Shown here: positions 42,110 through 52,900 of the stretch, piece after piece
Layout of the letters: every line of letters starts with the position of its first letter
Numbering within the stretch: the stretch's first letter is position 1
Assembly: GCF_030238365.1 (NCBI RefSeq)
Contig: NZ_JASSOT010000078.1
Span: 117,165-181,164, forward strand
Direction of reading: 5' to 3'
Length of the DNA stretch: 64,000 nucleotides
Origin: Lelliottia wanjuensis
GTDB taxonomy: Bacteria; Pseudomonadota; Gammaproteobacteria; Enterobacterales; Enterobacteriaceae
Notes under the pieces: generated by a model
Told to the model about the DNA's origin: nothing
Seen by the model: the letters and a program-made list of their open reading frames with translations, nothing else
Databases searched by the model: none
Program-made: the position numbers and the translations under genes

Positions 42110-42139
42110 ATGTACTGAGCGCTTCGGCGCTCAGTACAT
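42110..42139 (+). terminator. Perfect 13-bp hairpin between sinI and the next gene
   Basis: ATGTACTGAGCGC and its exact complement around a TTCG tetraloop. A UUCG-capped stem is very stable, but it is followed by AACAAAATC rather than a T-run, so it may attenuate transcription or protect the sinHI mRNA end rather than fully terminate. Confidence 0.6.
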
Positions 42140-42172
42140 AACAAAATCATGACAGACTCATTGCGTGGTAAA

Positions 42173-43255
42173 ATGATGAAAATAAAATTTATTCACAGCC
42201 AGGTGGTGATGCTCATTGTATTACTCAATTTGGGTCGGGCAAGTGCCACGGATCTGACGGCGAGCGCCGGAATTATTAATGGAACACCCCCTGTTATCTA
42301 CAATGACAAAAATGAACTGGGGAAAGTGAGTTTTCATCGTAAAAACGTTGTTGTGGATGATGATGACGAACTGGATATTAGCGATTCCATAGAATTATTA
42401 TGGAAAGTGATGGATGCAGAGGGCGACCAGGAGGTGACGCTGCCTACGGTGGAATGGGTTTGCACTGATGTAAATAACAAAAAACATGTGTTGGCCAGCG
42501 GAGTCGATCATTACGATATTCTTCCTGACGATAAAGGTTGCACCATTGGCGTCAATATCACTCCCACAACAATTACGGGTATTCCTCGGGCTAATAACAC
42601 CCTTTCGATAAAAGATATTAGCAACTACGACGTTGAAGATAATATTCCTACCGGCCCCGTTAACCCGCATGCCATGAATATTATCAGCTATATTGTTGCG
42701 CCATTAAATCATGAAGCCGCGTACTATGTGACGGCGGATAAAAAACTGCAGACCGCCTTTGCGGGTGCGCAGATACAGCTTGAAACCGATAACGAGGCGG
42801 ACCAGCTGGAATGGACAACCAGTAATTCCGCGATTGCCGAGGTGAGTGATTCGGGGCTTGTCACTATCCATGCGAAAGGGCCGTTCAAGATCACGGCTCG
42901 TCATAATGAGATTAAGACCTCCATTATTTTTAATCCGCAGAAATTCTTCGTCTTTAGCGAAAAGTCCAAAATGAACTGGTATGACGCTAAAGCCTGGTGT
43001 GAGAATCAAGGTTATCGCCTGCCCGTCAATGATGATTTGTCTTCAGCGCAGGGCAAACGCGAAGTGCCGAGCGGGGCGCTGTGGCAGGAGTGGGGCAGCA
43101 GCCTGGATGATGTCACCCACGCGGGTACGGTGTACTGGTCATCTGAAGAGGCGATTGCCGATCTGGATGCCTATTTCTACATGTACACCGCAACGGGGCA
43201 TATCACGTCGAATACGTCTGATAAGACGGAAGGCGTGGCCTGTATCATGCCGTAA
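42173..43255 (+). CDS. SinI/RatA-like secreted protein with Big_2 and lectin-like C-terminal domain
   Basis: About 360 aa. Signal peptide MMKIKFIHSQVVMLIVLLNLGRASA from ATG 42173 (or 42176); an ATG at 42149 adds eight residues without a Shine-Dalgarno. The N-terminal module is related to that of SinI (ASAGIINGTPPVI, VMDAEGDQEVTLPTVEW, LSIKDISNYDVEDNIPTGP). A bacterial Ig-like Big_2 stretch follows (AGAQIQLETDNEADQLEWTTSNSAIAEVSDSGLVTIHAKGPFKITA), then a C-terminal region of about 100 residues with Cys, Trp and the string WYDAKAWCENQGYRLPVNDD, like the DUF823/C-type-lectin-like adhesion domain of invasin and RatA. Predicted exported adhesion factor; function not known. Confidence 0.78.
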   Translation: MMKIKFIHSQVVMLIVLLNLGRASATDLTASAGIINGTPPVIYNDKNELGKVSFHRKNVVVDDDDELDISDSIELLWKVMDAEGDQEVTLPTVEWVCTDVNNKKHVLASGVDHYDILPDDKGCTIGVNITPTTITGIPRANNTLSIKDISNYDVEDNIPTGPVNPHAMNIISYIVAPLNHEAAYYVTADKKLQTAFAGAQIQLETDNEADQLEWTTSNSAIAEVSDSGLVTIHAKGPFKITARHNEIKTSIIFNPQKFFVFSEKSKMNWYDAKAWCENQGYRLPVNDDLSSAQGKREVPSGALWQEWGSSLDDVTHAGTVYWSSEEAIADLDAYFYMYTATGHITSNTSDKTEGVACIMP

Positions 43256-43265
43256 AGTAAGGTCA

Positions 43266-43297
43266 GCCGGGTGGCGCTGCGCTTACCCGGCCTACAA
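43266..43297. repeat. Single REP unit
   Basis: GCCGGGTGGCGCTGCGCTTACCCGGCCTACAA between the convergent secreted-protein gene and baeR. Confidence 0.8.
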
Positions 43298-43305
43298 AAC
43301 AATAG

Positions 43306-44028
43306 TTATGCAATCCGACAGGCGTCCGCTTCCCAGCGATATCCCACGCCATACACCGCGCGGATAAACGACTGATCGGCATCCAGCGCTTCCAGCTTAC
43401 GGCGCAAATTCTTGATATGGCTGTCGATGGTCCGGTCCGTCACCACGCGGTAATCGTCGTAAAGATGATTCAGCAGCTGCTCGCGGGAGAACACTTTTCC
43501 CGGCTCATGAGACAGGGTTTTCAGCAGACGGAATTCCGCCGGCGTCAGGTCCAGCAGTTTGCTGCGCCAGCTCGCCTGGAAACGGCTTTCATCGACAATC
43601 AGCGGGCTTTCGGCATCCAGCACCTGGAGTTCTCGCTGCGGACGGCAGCGGCGAAGAATGGTTTTCACACGAGCGACCACTTCACGCGGGCTGTAAGGTT
43701 TGCAGATGTAGTCATCGGCACCGATCTCCAGCCCCAGCAGGCGGTCGATCTCCTCGATTTTGGCCGTCACCATCACAATCGGCACATCGGAAAAACGGCG
43801 GATTTCACGGCACAGGGTTAAACCGTCGGTGCCGGGCAGCATCAGATCCAGCAGGATCAGATGCGGCGGCGTCTGGCGCACGTACGGTAGCACCTGGTCG
43901 CCGTGGTTAATCAGCGTAGGGGCATAGCTTGCCGCGCGTAAATAGTCGATCAATAACTGCCCAAGCTTAGGCTCGTCCTCCACGATCAGAATGCGTGGCG
44001 TGTTTTCGTCAATGGGTAACTCAGTCAT
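43306..44028 (-). CDS. baeR: BaeR response regulator
   Basis: 240-aa OmpR-family regulator, K-12 length. The receiver domain has D61 in LILLDLMLPG and the switch Lys in DDYICKPYSP. The C-terminal winged helix includes FRLLKTLSHEPGKVFSREQLLNHLYDDYRVVTDRTIDSHIKNLRRKL. It activates mdtABCD and spy in response to envelope stress, indole and other compounds in E. coli. The start overlaps the baeS stop by ATGA; last gene of the mdtABCD-baeSR operon. Confidence 0.97.
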   Translation of the reverse strand: MTELPIDENTPRILIVEDEPKLGQLLIDYLRAASYAPTLINHGDQVLPYVRQTPPHLILLDLMLPGTDGLTLCREIRRFSDVPIVMVTAKIEEIDRLLGLEIGADDYICKPYSPREVVARVKTILRRCRPQRELQVLDAESPLIVDESRFQASWRSKLLDLTPAEFRLLKTLSHEPGKVFSREQLLNHLYDDYRVVTDRTIDSHIKNLRRKLEALDADQSFIRAVYGVGYRWEADACRIA

Positions 44029-45428
44029 ACTTCTCTCGATAAGTCGCGTTCCAGCGGTAGCTCTACTGTAATGCTAACCCCGCCAAAAGGCGAATGGGCG
44101 GCGCGGATGGTGCCGCCGTGCGCCTCGACGATGTTAACGCAAATCGCCAAACCTAATCCCGATCCGCCGCTGGCGCGGTTGCGTGAGCCTTCGGTGCGGT
44201 AAAAGCGCTCGAACAGTTTTTCCAGCTGGCCGTCCTGCACGCCCGGTGCGGAATCGGCAAAGGTCAGGGCGAAACGCCCGTCTTCCGCCCGGCCCGAAAT
44301 GCGCAGCGCGCCGCCGCCGTCCGTATAACGCAGGCTGTTTTCCAGCAGATTGTTGAAGAGCTGCATCAGACGGTCCGGATCGCCGAAGACCACGGCACTG
44401 TCCGGCAGGGACAGTTCAATTTTCAGATTTCGACTGGCGAAGCGTTCGCGGAATGCGCCGCTGACCACCTCCAGAATATTGATCACATCGACCGGGGCTT
44501 TTTGATATGCCAGCGCTCCTTCGTCGGACATCGACAGCTGATGCAGATCGTCCACCAGCTTGGTGAGCGTCCCGACTTCTGCCTGCAGCGAGGTGACGGA
44601 CTCCGGCGTAAACTGGCGCACGCCGTCCTGAATGGCCTCCAGCTCACCGCGCAATACCGCCAGCGGCGTGCGTAGCTCGTGGGAAATATCGGCCATAAAG
44701 TCCCGGCGCATCTGCTGGTTTTTCTCAAGGGTGCTGGCGAGCTGGTTAAAGTCCTGCGCCAGTTTGCCCAGCTCGTCCTGGCTGCGGGTATCCACGCGGG
44801 TGGAAAAGTCGCCTGCTGCCAGCTTGTGTGTCCCTTCGACCAGCCGTTTGACGGGAGCCAGCAGGCCGCGCGCCAGCGGGAAGGTCGCCAGCGCGGCAAG
44901 AAGAGTCGACAGAGCGACAATCATCCAGCTGGTCTGTCGCTGCTGGCGATCAAAGTTGATATCCGTGTTGCGCGTCAGGCGCTCAACGGGCGAGGCGATG
45001 ACCCATCCGACAGTGGCACCGTTAAACGTGATGGCCCGCCGTGTCCCGTCCGGTGGTACCGGCGCGCGTGGGCCGACCAGCACGTATTTATCCTGATCGA
45101 CCACCCAGAACTGAGTGCGCCAGCCGTGCGGCGGCATGCCCGGCCCCGGACGATCGTCGTCGTTATCGTGCTCTAGGGATTTGAGGATCTGGAACACAAA
45201 GCGGTCGTTGTTGCGCAGGAAACGCCAGTTGCCGTGCAGGGCATACTGATCGGCCAGCGCATCGCTCAGGCCCTGCAATCGCTGTTCGTTCCCGCGCTTA
45301 ATGTAGTCGATAAACCCGCGTTCAAAGCTGACCCGTACCGCCCAGTGCATGGTGATGAGCAGCACGATACAGGTGGCAAAAATCGCCAGAAACAGCTTTC
45401 CTGTGATGCCGGGACGCCAGAATTTCAT
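44025..45428 (-). CDS. baeS: BaeS sensor histidine kinase
   Basis: 467-aa inner-membrane envelope-stress sensor kinase. TM1 LFLAIFATCIVLLITMHWAV, periplasmic sensor, TM2 (MIVALSTLLAALATFPLARGL), HAMP, HisKA with the phosphorylated His in DISHELRTPLAVLRGE, and HATPase_c with NNLLENSLRYTDGGG and GSGLGLAICVNIVEAHGG. Partner of BaeR, coupled at both ends by ATGA overlaps. Confidence 0.97.
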   Translation of the reverse strand: MKFWRPGITGKLFLAIFATCIVLLITMHWAVRVSFERGFIDYIKRGNEQRLQGLSDALADQYALHGNWRFLRNNDRFVFQILKSLEHDNDDDRPGPGMPPHGWRTQFWVVDQDKYVLVGPRAPVPPDGTRRAITFNGATVGWVIASPVERLTRNTDINFDRQQRQTSWMIVALSTLLAALATFPLARGLLAPVKRLVEGTHKLAAGDFSTRVDTRSQDELGKLAQDFNQLASTLEKNQQMRRDFMADISHELRTPLAVLRGELEAIQDGVRQFTPESVTSLQAEVGTLTKLVDDLHQLSMSDEGALAYQKAPVDVINILEVVSGAFRERFASRNLKIELSLPDSAVVFGDPDRLMQLFNNLLENSLRYTDGGGALRISGRAEDGRFALTFADSAPGVQDGQLEKLFERFYRTEGSRNRASGGSGLGLAICVNIVEAHGGTIRAAHSPFGGVSITVELPLERDLSREV

Positions 45429-46840
45429 GACTCACTCCTTTTGCGTCGGCTGATGACGACGTTCTTGCTGGTATCATCCGGGACCCGGGCGAAGATAATG
45501 GCGGGCAGGGCGATAATCACCGCCATGCTGAGATAGGTGTAGAGGAATACCTGATGCGCGCCGCTGGTATCGACGCTCAAATGATGCTGGCCGTACATCC
45601 CGAGCAGCAGCCCCGCGACGGTAACGCCCACGCTCATGGAGAGCTGCATGATCATCGACAGCAGACTATTGCCGCTGCTCGCCAGTTCATCGGGCAGATC
45701 TTTCAGCGTCAGGGTGTTCATCGACGAGAAGCGCGTCGAGTTAATCACCCCCTGGAAGAACAGCACCAGCGGCAGGGCGTAGTACCAGCCCATCAGCGCG
45801 ACGGCCATAAACAGCAGGCTGACCAGCGCCAGCCCGAGCGTAGCGGCCACCAGCACGCGGCGATAGCCGAAGCGGTTGACCACCTGCACCACAATGCGTT
45901 TCATGCCCATGCTGCCGAGCACCATCGGAATCATCATCAACCCGGCGTGGAACGGCGAAAAGCCCAGCCCGATCTGCAGGAACACCGGCGTCATAAACGG
46001 CAGCATGCCGCTCCCGAGACGCCCGGCGAAGCTGCCGAACAGCCCGAGGCGGAAGGTGTGATTGCGAAACAGGGACAAGCTGAACAGCGCCTGGTCGTTA
46101 TCCCTGGCGTGCCACAGATACCAGAGAATAGACAGCACGCCGATGGCAATGAGCAACCCCAGCGTCAGGGGCGAAATTCCCAGCCCTTTTTGCCCGTCGA
46201 GGGCCAGCGTCAGCGTCGCCATCCCCGCCGCCAGCAGCACAAAGCCGAAGATGTCGAAGCGCCGGGTCTGCATTTTGTAGTTCGGCATCAGGGAGAGCGT
46301 GGCGATGGCACCGATAATCCCGACCGGGAGATTGATCAGGAAAATCCAGTGCCAGGAGGCGTACTCCACCAAAATCCCGCCCAGCGCAGGCCCGAGCAAC
46401 GGCCCCACCTGGCCGGGCAAGGTGACGAAGGTCATCGCCGCCATATACTGCTCGCGCGGCACAATCTTCATCACCGTCAGCCTGCCAACGGGCACCATCA
46501 TCGCGCCGCCGACGCCCTGCAGCACGCGCGCCATCACCAGCTCGTTCAGCGTGTCGGCCTTCGCGCAAAACAGCGACCCGAGCGTGAACAGCACGATAGC
46601 GGTGAAGAAGATATTGCGCACCCCAATTTTGTCCGCCATCCAGCCGCTGGCGGGCAGCATCACCGCCACCGTCAGCACATAGGAGACAATCACCATGTGC
46701 ATATGCAGCGGGCTCTCGCCCAGACTTTTCGCCATCGAGGGGAGGGCGGTGTTGACGATGGTCGTATCCAGCGACTGCATAAAGAAGCCGAAGGCGACAA
46801 TCCATAACTGCCAGCGGACGTTACTTGGGAGATCAGTCAT
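45425..46840 (-). CDS. mdtD: MdtD, MFS transporter of the DHA2 type
   Basis: 471-aa inner-membrane transporter with 14 predicted spans, K-12 length. N-terminal MQSLDTTIVNTALPSMAKSL and the DHA2 motif RVLQGVGGAMMVPVGR are present. In E. coli it is cotranscribed with mdtABC but is not needed for MdtABC drug efflux; a role in citrate-iron export has been reported for the homologue IceT in Salmonella. Overlaps mdtC and baeS. Confidence 0.95.
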   Translation of the reverse strand: MTDLPSNVRWQLWIVAFGFFMQSLDTTIVNTALPSMAKSLGESPLHMHMVIVSYVLTVAVMLPASGWMADKIGVRNIFFTAIVLFTLGSLFCAKADTLNELVMARVLQGVGGAMMVPVGRLTVMKIVPREQYMAAMTFVTLPGQVGPLLGPALGGILVEYASWHWIFLINLPVGIIGAIATLSLMPNYKMQTRRFDIFGFVLLAAGMATLTLALDGQKGLGISPLTLGLLIAIGVLSILWYLWHARDNDQALFSLSLFRNHTFRLGLFGSFAGRLGSGMLPFMTPVFLQIGLGFSPFHAGLMMIPMVLGSMGMKRIVVQVVNRFGYRRVLVAATLGLALVSLLFMAVALMGWYYALPLVLFFQGVINSTRFSSMNTLTLKDLPDELASSGNSLLSMIMQLSMSVGVTVAGLLLGMYGQHHLSVDTSGAHQVFLYTYLSMAVIIALPAIIFARVPDDTSKNVVISRRKRSES

Positions 46841-49800
46841 GTGTTTCGCTTACTGTCGTTCTGTTTTGACGTGAAAAACGCACCCTCAGACGGTCGAAGA
46901 ACAGATACACCACCGGCGTCGTGTAGAGCGTCAACAGCTGGCTCATCACCAGCCCACCGACGATGGTGATCCCCAGGGGCTGGCGGAGTTCAGAGCCGTC
47001 GCCGCCGGAAATCACCAGCGGCAGCGCGCCAAACAGCGCCGCCAGGGTGGTCATCATAATCGGGCGGAAGCGCAGCAGGCAGGCCTGGAAAATGGCGTCC
47101 TGCGGCGACATATTGCCGTTACGCTGCGCGTCGAGCGCAAAGTCGACCATCATGATCGCGTTTTTCTTCACTATCCCTATTAATAGCATGATCCCAATGA
47201 GCGCAATTAGGCTAAAGGGCGCTCCAAACAACTCCAGCGCCAGCAGCGCGCCAACGCCCGCCGACGGCAGGGTGGAGAGGATCGTCAGCGGATGGACGTA
47301 GCTCTCGTACAGAATACCCAGCACGATATAGACCGTCGCAATCGCCGCCAGAATCAAAATTACCTGCGAGTTCATCGTCTGCTGGAACACCTGCGCGGTT
47401 CCGGCAAAGCTGCCGCGCACGGTGGACGGTACGCCGAGCTGAGTCATGGCGCGGTTGATGGCGTCGCTGGCCTCGGAGAGTGACGACCCGGTCGGCAGGT
47501 TAAACGACACCGTCGATGCTGCCGACAGCCCCTGATGGTTCACCGACAGCGGCGCGTTAGCGGGCTGCCAGCTGGCGAAGTAGGAGAGGGGGATCGATTT
47601 GCCGTCGTTGTTGATGACGTACATCTTATCCAGCGCGCTGATGTCCTGGGTGTAGCGCGGATCGACCTCCATCACCACTTTGTACTGGTTCATCGGCTGA
47701 TAAATGGTGGAGATCTGCCGCTGTCCGAAGGCGTTATTCAGCAGGCTGTTGGCCGCTTCGACGTTAATCCCCAGCCGCGCCATGGTTTCGCGATCGTAGG
47801 TCAGGTTCATCTCCGCGCCGTTGTCCTGCTGGTCCGAGTTCACGTCGGCCAGCTCCGGCAGTGCCGCCAGCGCTTTACGGATTTTCGGCTCCCACTCGCG
47901 CAGGGCCGCCAGATCGTCCGACAGCAGCGTGTACTGATAGCTGGCGTTGGCCTGACGCCCGCCAACGCGGATATCCTGAACGGCCATCAAAAACAGATTC
48001 GCCCCCGGCTCTTTGGCGAGCTTCACGCGCAGGCGGTCAATCACCTGCTGCGCCGTCTCGTTGCGCTCGCCGCGTGCTTTCAGGGTGATAAACATCATCC
48101 CGCTGTTGACGCGCGACCCGCCGGTAAAGCCGGTGACGTTGTCCACCGCCGGGTCTTCACGGATGATCTTCATGAAATCCTGCAGCTTCACGCGCATCGC
48201 CTGGAACGAAATGCTCTGGTCCGCCTGAATCCCGCCCATCAGCACGCCCGTATCCTGCTCCGGGAAAAAGGTTTTCGGAATGCTGATATACATCCAGACG
48301 TTCAGCGCAATGGTGCCGACCAGCACCAGACCGACAATGCGCGTGTGGTTCAGCACCCATTTCAGCGACCGGCCATAGCCCTCCTGCAGGGCTATCAGCA
48401 GGCGACCAAAGCCTTTTTTGCGCGGCTGCGAGTGAGGTTTGCTGCGCTTGAGCATCCAGCCGCACATCATCGGCGTGAGCGTCAGGGAGATCACCAGCGA
48501 TATGCCGATGGCGACAGAGAGCGTGACGGCGAACTCGCGCAATAGCCGCCCCGGCAATCCGCCCATCAGCAGCAGCGGCAGGAACACCGCCACCAGCGAC
48601 AGGCTCATGGAAAGCACCGTAAAACCGACTTCGCGCGTCCCCTGAAGCGCCGCCTGGAGCGGCTTCATTCCCGCTTCCAGATGGCGCGAAATATTTTCCA
48701 GCACCACGATGGCGTCATCGACCACAAAGCCGGTGGCGATGGTCAGGGCCATCAGCGACAGGTTGTTAAGGCTAAACCCGCACAGGTACATGGCGGCAAA
48801 GGTGCCGATCAGCGACACGGGCACCGCCACGGCGGGGATCAGCGTCGCACGGCCGGAGCGCAGGAACAGGAACACCACGAGGATCACCAGCCCGACGGAG
48901 ATAATCAGCGTCTGCTCGACCTCCTCCAGCGAGGCGCGAATAGTCGGGGAGCGATCCTGGGCGATCTGCAGGTCAATCGCCGCCGGAATCGTCTCCTGCA
49001 GTTCCGGCAGGCGCTCGCGGATGCTGTTCACCGTCTGGATGATATTGGCTTCCGGCAGCTTACGGATCATCAGCAAAATGGCCGGTTTGGCGTTGGTCAT
49101 CCCGGCGTTACGCACGTCCTGCACCGAGTCGGTGACGCTGGCGACATCGCTTAAACGCACCGCCGCGCCGTTGTTGTAGTGAATGATCAGCGGCTGATAT
49201 TCGGAGGCGGTTTTGAGCTCGTCGTTAGTCTGGATTTGCCAGCGACGGCTGCTGTCTTCGATGGCTCCCTGCGGCCTGCGCACGTTGGCATTGCTGATGG
49301 CCGTGCGCACGTCGTCGAGCGACACGCCCTGATTAAACAGCGCTTCGGGGTTCAGCCCCACGCGCACGGCGGGCAGGGAGCTGCCGCCGACGTCTACGTC
49401 ACCCACGCCGTCGATCTGGGCGATGGTCTGCGCCAGCTGCGTCGAGGCAAAGTCGTACAGCTCGCCCTGGGAATAGGTGTCCGAGGTCAGCGTCAGAATC
49501 ATAATTGGCGCGTCGGACGGATTAGCTTTGCGATAGGTCGGACGGCTCGGCATTCCGCTTGGCAGCAGGCTTTGCGCGGCGTTGATCGCCGCCTGCACGT
49601 CGCGGGCCGCACCGTTGATATCGCGGTCAAAGTTGAATTCAAGAATGATGCGCGTGCTGCCGAGCGAACTGCTGGAGGTCATTTCGCTGACGCCCGCAAT
49701 GCGCCCCAGGGAGCGCTCCAGCGGTGTCGCCACCGACGACGCCATGGTCTCTGGCGACGCGCCGGGCAGCGAGGCGCTGACCATGATCACCGGGAAATCC

Positions 49801-49919
49801 ACCTGCGGCAGCGGGGCCACCGGCAGCAGCCGGAAGCCGAGCACGCCGCACAGGGTGATGGCGAGCGAAATCAGAATCGTCGCCACCGGGCGGTAAATGA
49901 AGAGGGCGAAAAACTTCAC
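46833..49919 (-). CDS. mdtC: MdtC, RND efflux pump subunit
   Basis: 1028-aa RND transporter; with two MdtB it forms the heterotrimeric inner-membrane pump of MdtABC-TolC (bile salts, novobiocin). The start is GTG 49919, immediately after the mdtB TAA with no gap, so translation depends on mdtB. N-terminus KFFALFIYRPVATILISLAITLCGVLGFRLLP. The TM4 segment ATGFVVDDAIVVLENISR holds the proton-relay Asp pair. The C-terminus ends VRFSRQNRTTVSETHD, slightly different from K-12. Confidence 0.97.
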   Translation of the reverse strand: MKFFALFIYRPVATILISLAITLCGVLGFRLLPVAPLPQVDFPVIMVSASLPGASPETMASSVATPLERSLGRIAGVSEMTSSSSLGSTRIILEFNFDRDINGAARDVQAAINAAQSLLPSGMPSRPTYRKANPSDAPIMILTLTSDTYSQGELYDFASTQLAQTIAQIDGVGDVDVGGSSLPAVRVGLNPEALFNQGVSLDDVRTAISNANVRRPQGAIEDSSRRWQIQTNDELKTASEYQPLIIHYNNGAAVRLSDVASVTDSVQDVRNAGMTNAKPAILLMIRKLPEANIIQTVNSIRERLPELQETIPAAIDLQIAQDRSPTIRASLEEVEQTLIISVGLVILVVFLFLRSGRATLIPAVAVPVSLIGTFAAMYLCGFSLNNLSLMALTIATGFVVDDAIVVLENISRHLEAGMKPLQAALQGTREVGFTVLSMSLSLVAVFLPLLLMGGLPGRLLREFAVTLSVAIGISLVISLTLTPMMCGWMLKRSKPHSQPRKKGFGRLLIALQEGYGRSLKWVLNHTRIVGLVLVGTIALNVWMYISIPKTFFPEQDTGVLMGGIQADQSISFQAMRVKLQDFMKIIREDPAVDNVTGFTGGSRVNSGMMFITLKARGERNETAQQVIDRLRVKLAKEPGANLFLMAVQDIRVGGRQANASYQYTLLSDDLAALREWEPKIRKALAALPELADVNSDQQDNGAEMNLTYDRETMARLGINVEAANSLLNNAFGQRQISTIYQPMNQYKVVMEVDPRYTQDISALDKMYVINNDGKSIPLSYFASWQPANAPLSVNHQGLSAASTVSFNLPTGSSLSEASDAINRAMTQLGVPSTVRGSFAGTAQVFQQTMNSQVILILAAIATVYIVLGILYESYVHPLTILSTLPSAGVGALLALELFGAPFSLIALIGIMLLIGIVKKNAIMMVDFALDAQRNGNMSPQDAIFQACLLRFRPIMMTTLAALFGALPLVISGGDGSELRQPLGITIVGGLVMSQLLTLYTTPVVYLFFDRLRVRFSRQNRTTVSETHD

Positions 49920-52900
49920 TTACGCCTCCTCTTCACGTTTCGGGAAGCGCGCCTTGAGTTTCAGCGCCAGATTATCAAACAGCAGATAAATCACCGGCGT
50001 GGTAAACAGGGTTAACACCTGGCTCACCAGCAGGCCGCCAACCATGCCGATCCCCAGCGGACGCCGCAGCTCCGCGCCGACGCCGGTACTGAGCATTAGC
50101 GGCAGCGCGCCGAGCAGGGCGGCCATGGTGGTCATCAGGATCGGACGAAAACGCAGCAGACAGGCCTGGAATATCGCGTCGCGCGGGGCCATGCCCTGCT
50201 CGCGCTCGGCGGCCAGGGCAAAGTCGATCATCATGATGGCGTTTTTCTTGACGATACCGATCAGCAAAATGATGCCGATAATCGCAATCACATCCAGCTC
50301 GCTGCCCGAGAGCATCAGCGCCAGCAGCGCCCCCACGCCCGCCGTCGGCAGGGTCGAGAGGATGGTGACCGGATGGATAAAGCTCTCGTACAGCACGCCG
50401 AGCACGATATACATCGCCACCACGGCGGCGACGATAAGCCAGATGGTATTCCCGAGTGCGGCCTGGAACGCCAAAGTGCTGCCCTGGAACTGGGTCTGGA
50501 TATCGGTCGGGAAGCTGAGGGTTTTCTCAGCGTTCAGAATCGATTCCACCGCCTCGCCGAGGGAATAATCGTCCGGCACGTTAAACGAAATCGTCGTCGA
50601 CGGGAACTGATCGAGGTGGTTGATGGAGAGCGGCGTGAAGCGCTGCTCGACGGTCGCAATGGCGCTGAGCGGCACAATCCCGCCGTCTTTGCTGGTCAGG
50701 CGAATCGAATCCAGCGCCGCCAGGCCCGGCGTCTGCTCGGTGTTGTGCTCCAGCACCACGCGATACTGGTTGGCCTGGGTGTAAATGGTCGAGATCAGGC
50801 GCTGACCAAAGGCGTTGTACAGCGCGTTATCGACATCGGCCATAGTAATGCCGAGACGGCTGGCGGTGTCGCGGTTGACGTTCACATACGCCGCCAGGCC
50901 CTGATCCTGCCAGTCGCTGCTCACGTCCGACAGATGCGGCAGTTCCTGGAGTTTACTGACCAGCTGTGGAACCCAGGTGCTGAGCGCCTCGAGGCTGTTG
51001 GCCTGCAGGGTGAACTGATACTGGGTGCGGCTCACGGTGGTGTCGATGGTGAGATCCTGCGTCGGCTGGAGATACAGCTCGACCCCCGGCACTTTCGCCA
51101 CCGCGTTTTGCAGGCGTTCAATGACTGCGTTCACGCGATCGTCGCGCTCATCCAGCGGTTTGAGGTTGATCTGCAGACGGGCGCTGTTGAGCGACGGATT
51201 GGTGCCGTCCACGCCAACAAACGAGGTCAGGCTCTCCACCGCCGGGTCTTTCATGATCACATCCGACACCTGCTGCTGGCGCTGGGCCATGCTGGCAAAG
51301 GACACGGACTGCGGGGCCTGCAGCGTCCCCTGGATAATGCCGTTATCCTGAATCGGGAAGAAGCCTTTCGGGATCATCACCCACAGCAGGACGCTCAACG
51401 CCAGGGTGCCCAGCGCCACGCTCAGCGTCGCCCACGGATGATTCAGCACTTTCGCCAGCAGGCGACCATAGGCGGCAATCACGCGTTCAAACAGGCGCTC
51501 AGAGGCGCGAGAAAAACGGTTTTGGTTGCGCAAAGATTCCGCGCTCAGCATGCGGGCGCACATCATCGGCGTCAGCGTTAGCGACACCACGGCGGAGATC
51601 AGGATCGCCACCGCCAGGGTGACGGCAAATTCACGGAATAACCGGCCCACGATATCGCCCATAAACAGCAGTGGGATCAGCACCGCAATCAGCGAGAAGG
51701 TGAGGGAGATAATGGTAAAGCCAATCTCGCCTGCGCCTTTCAGCGCGGCGGCCAGCGGCTTCTCGCCTTTTTCGATATAGCGCGAGATGTTCTCGATCAC
51801 CACGATGGCGTCATCGACCACAAACCCGGTGGCGATGGTCAGGGCCATCAGCGTCAGGTTATTGATCGAGAAATCGAGGAACACCATCACCGCGAAGGTG
51901 CCGACCAGCGAGAGCGGAACGGCGACGGCAGGGATAATGGTCGCCGGGACGTTGCGCAGGAAGACGTAAATAATCATCACCACCAGCGCAATTGCCAGCA
52001 TCAGCTCGAACTGAGTATCGCTGACGGAGGCGCGAATATTGGTGGTGCGATCGGACAGCACTTTCACGCTAACCGACTTCGGCAGGGTCTCGATGAGCTG
52101 CGGGAGCATGGTGCGGATGCTGTCGGCGGTGTCGATAATGTTCGCGCCCGGCTGGCGCTGGACGTTCATCACGATCGCCTGCTGTTTGTTGGCCCACGCG
52201 CCAAGCCAGCTATTTTCCGCGCCTTGTTCGACCGTGGCGACATCGCCAAGGCGAATCGGCGCACCGTTCTGATACGCCACGATCAGCTGGCGATATTCGT
52301 CGGCGGACTGCATCTGATCGTTTGCCGAGAGCGTGACCGCGCGCGCCGGACCGTCCAGCGAGCCCTTCGCCGAGTTGACGTTAGCATTGCTGATGGCGGT
52401 GCGAATGGTCTCGCTGGTTAACCCGAGGGCGGCAATCGCCTGGGCGTTGAGCTTCACGCGCACGGCAGGACGCTGGCCGCCGGAAAGCGTCACCAGCCCG
52501 ACGCCGGAGACCTGCGAAATTTTCTGCGCCACGCGCGTTTCCACCATGTCTTCGACCTGGGTCATCGGCATGGCGGAGGAGGTGACGGCGAGGGTCATGA
52601 TCGGCGGATCCGCCGGGTTCACTTTGCTGTACACCGGCGGGTTAGGCAGATCCGAGGGCAGCAGGTTAGTGGCGGCGTTAATCGCGGCCTGCACTTCCTG
52701 CTCGGCGACATCGAGGGGCAGCGTGAGCTGGAACTGTAGCGTCACCACCGATGCGCCGCCGGAGCTTTGGGACGACATCTGCTTCAGGCCCGACATCTGA
52801 CCAAACTGACGCTCCAGCGGGGCGGTGATCGCCGACGTCACCACATCCGGGCTGGCGCCGGGGTATAGAGTGACAACCTGAATGGTTGGATAATCCACTT

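Noticed and set aside
45554..46807. 417-codon plus-strand frame inside mdtD
   Set aside because: Antisense shadow with extreme Gln/His/Arg content; mdtD on the minus strand is clear.
47535..48545. 336-codon plus-strand frame inside mdtC
   Set aside because: Antisense of a conserved RND transporter gene.
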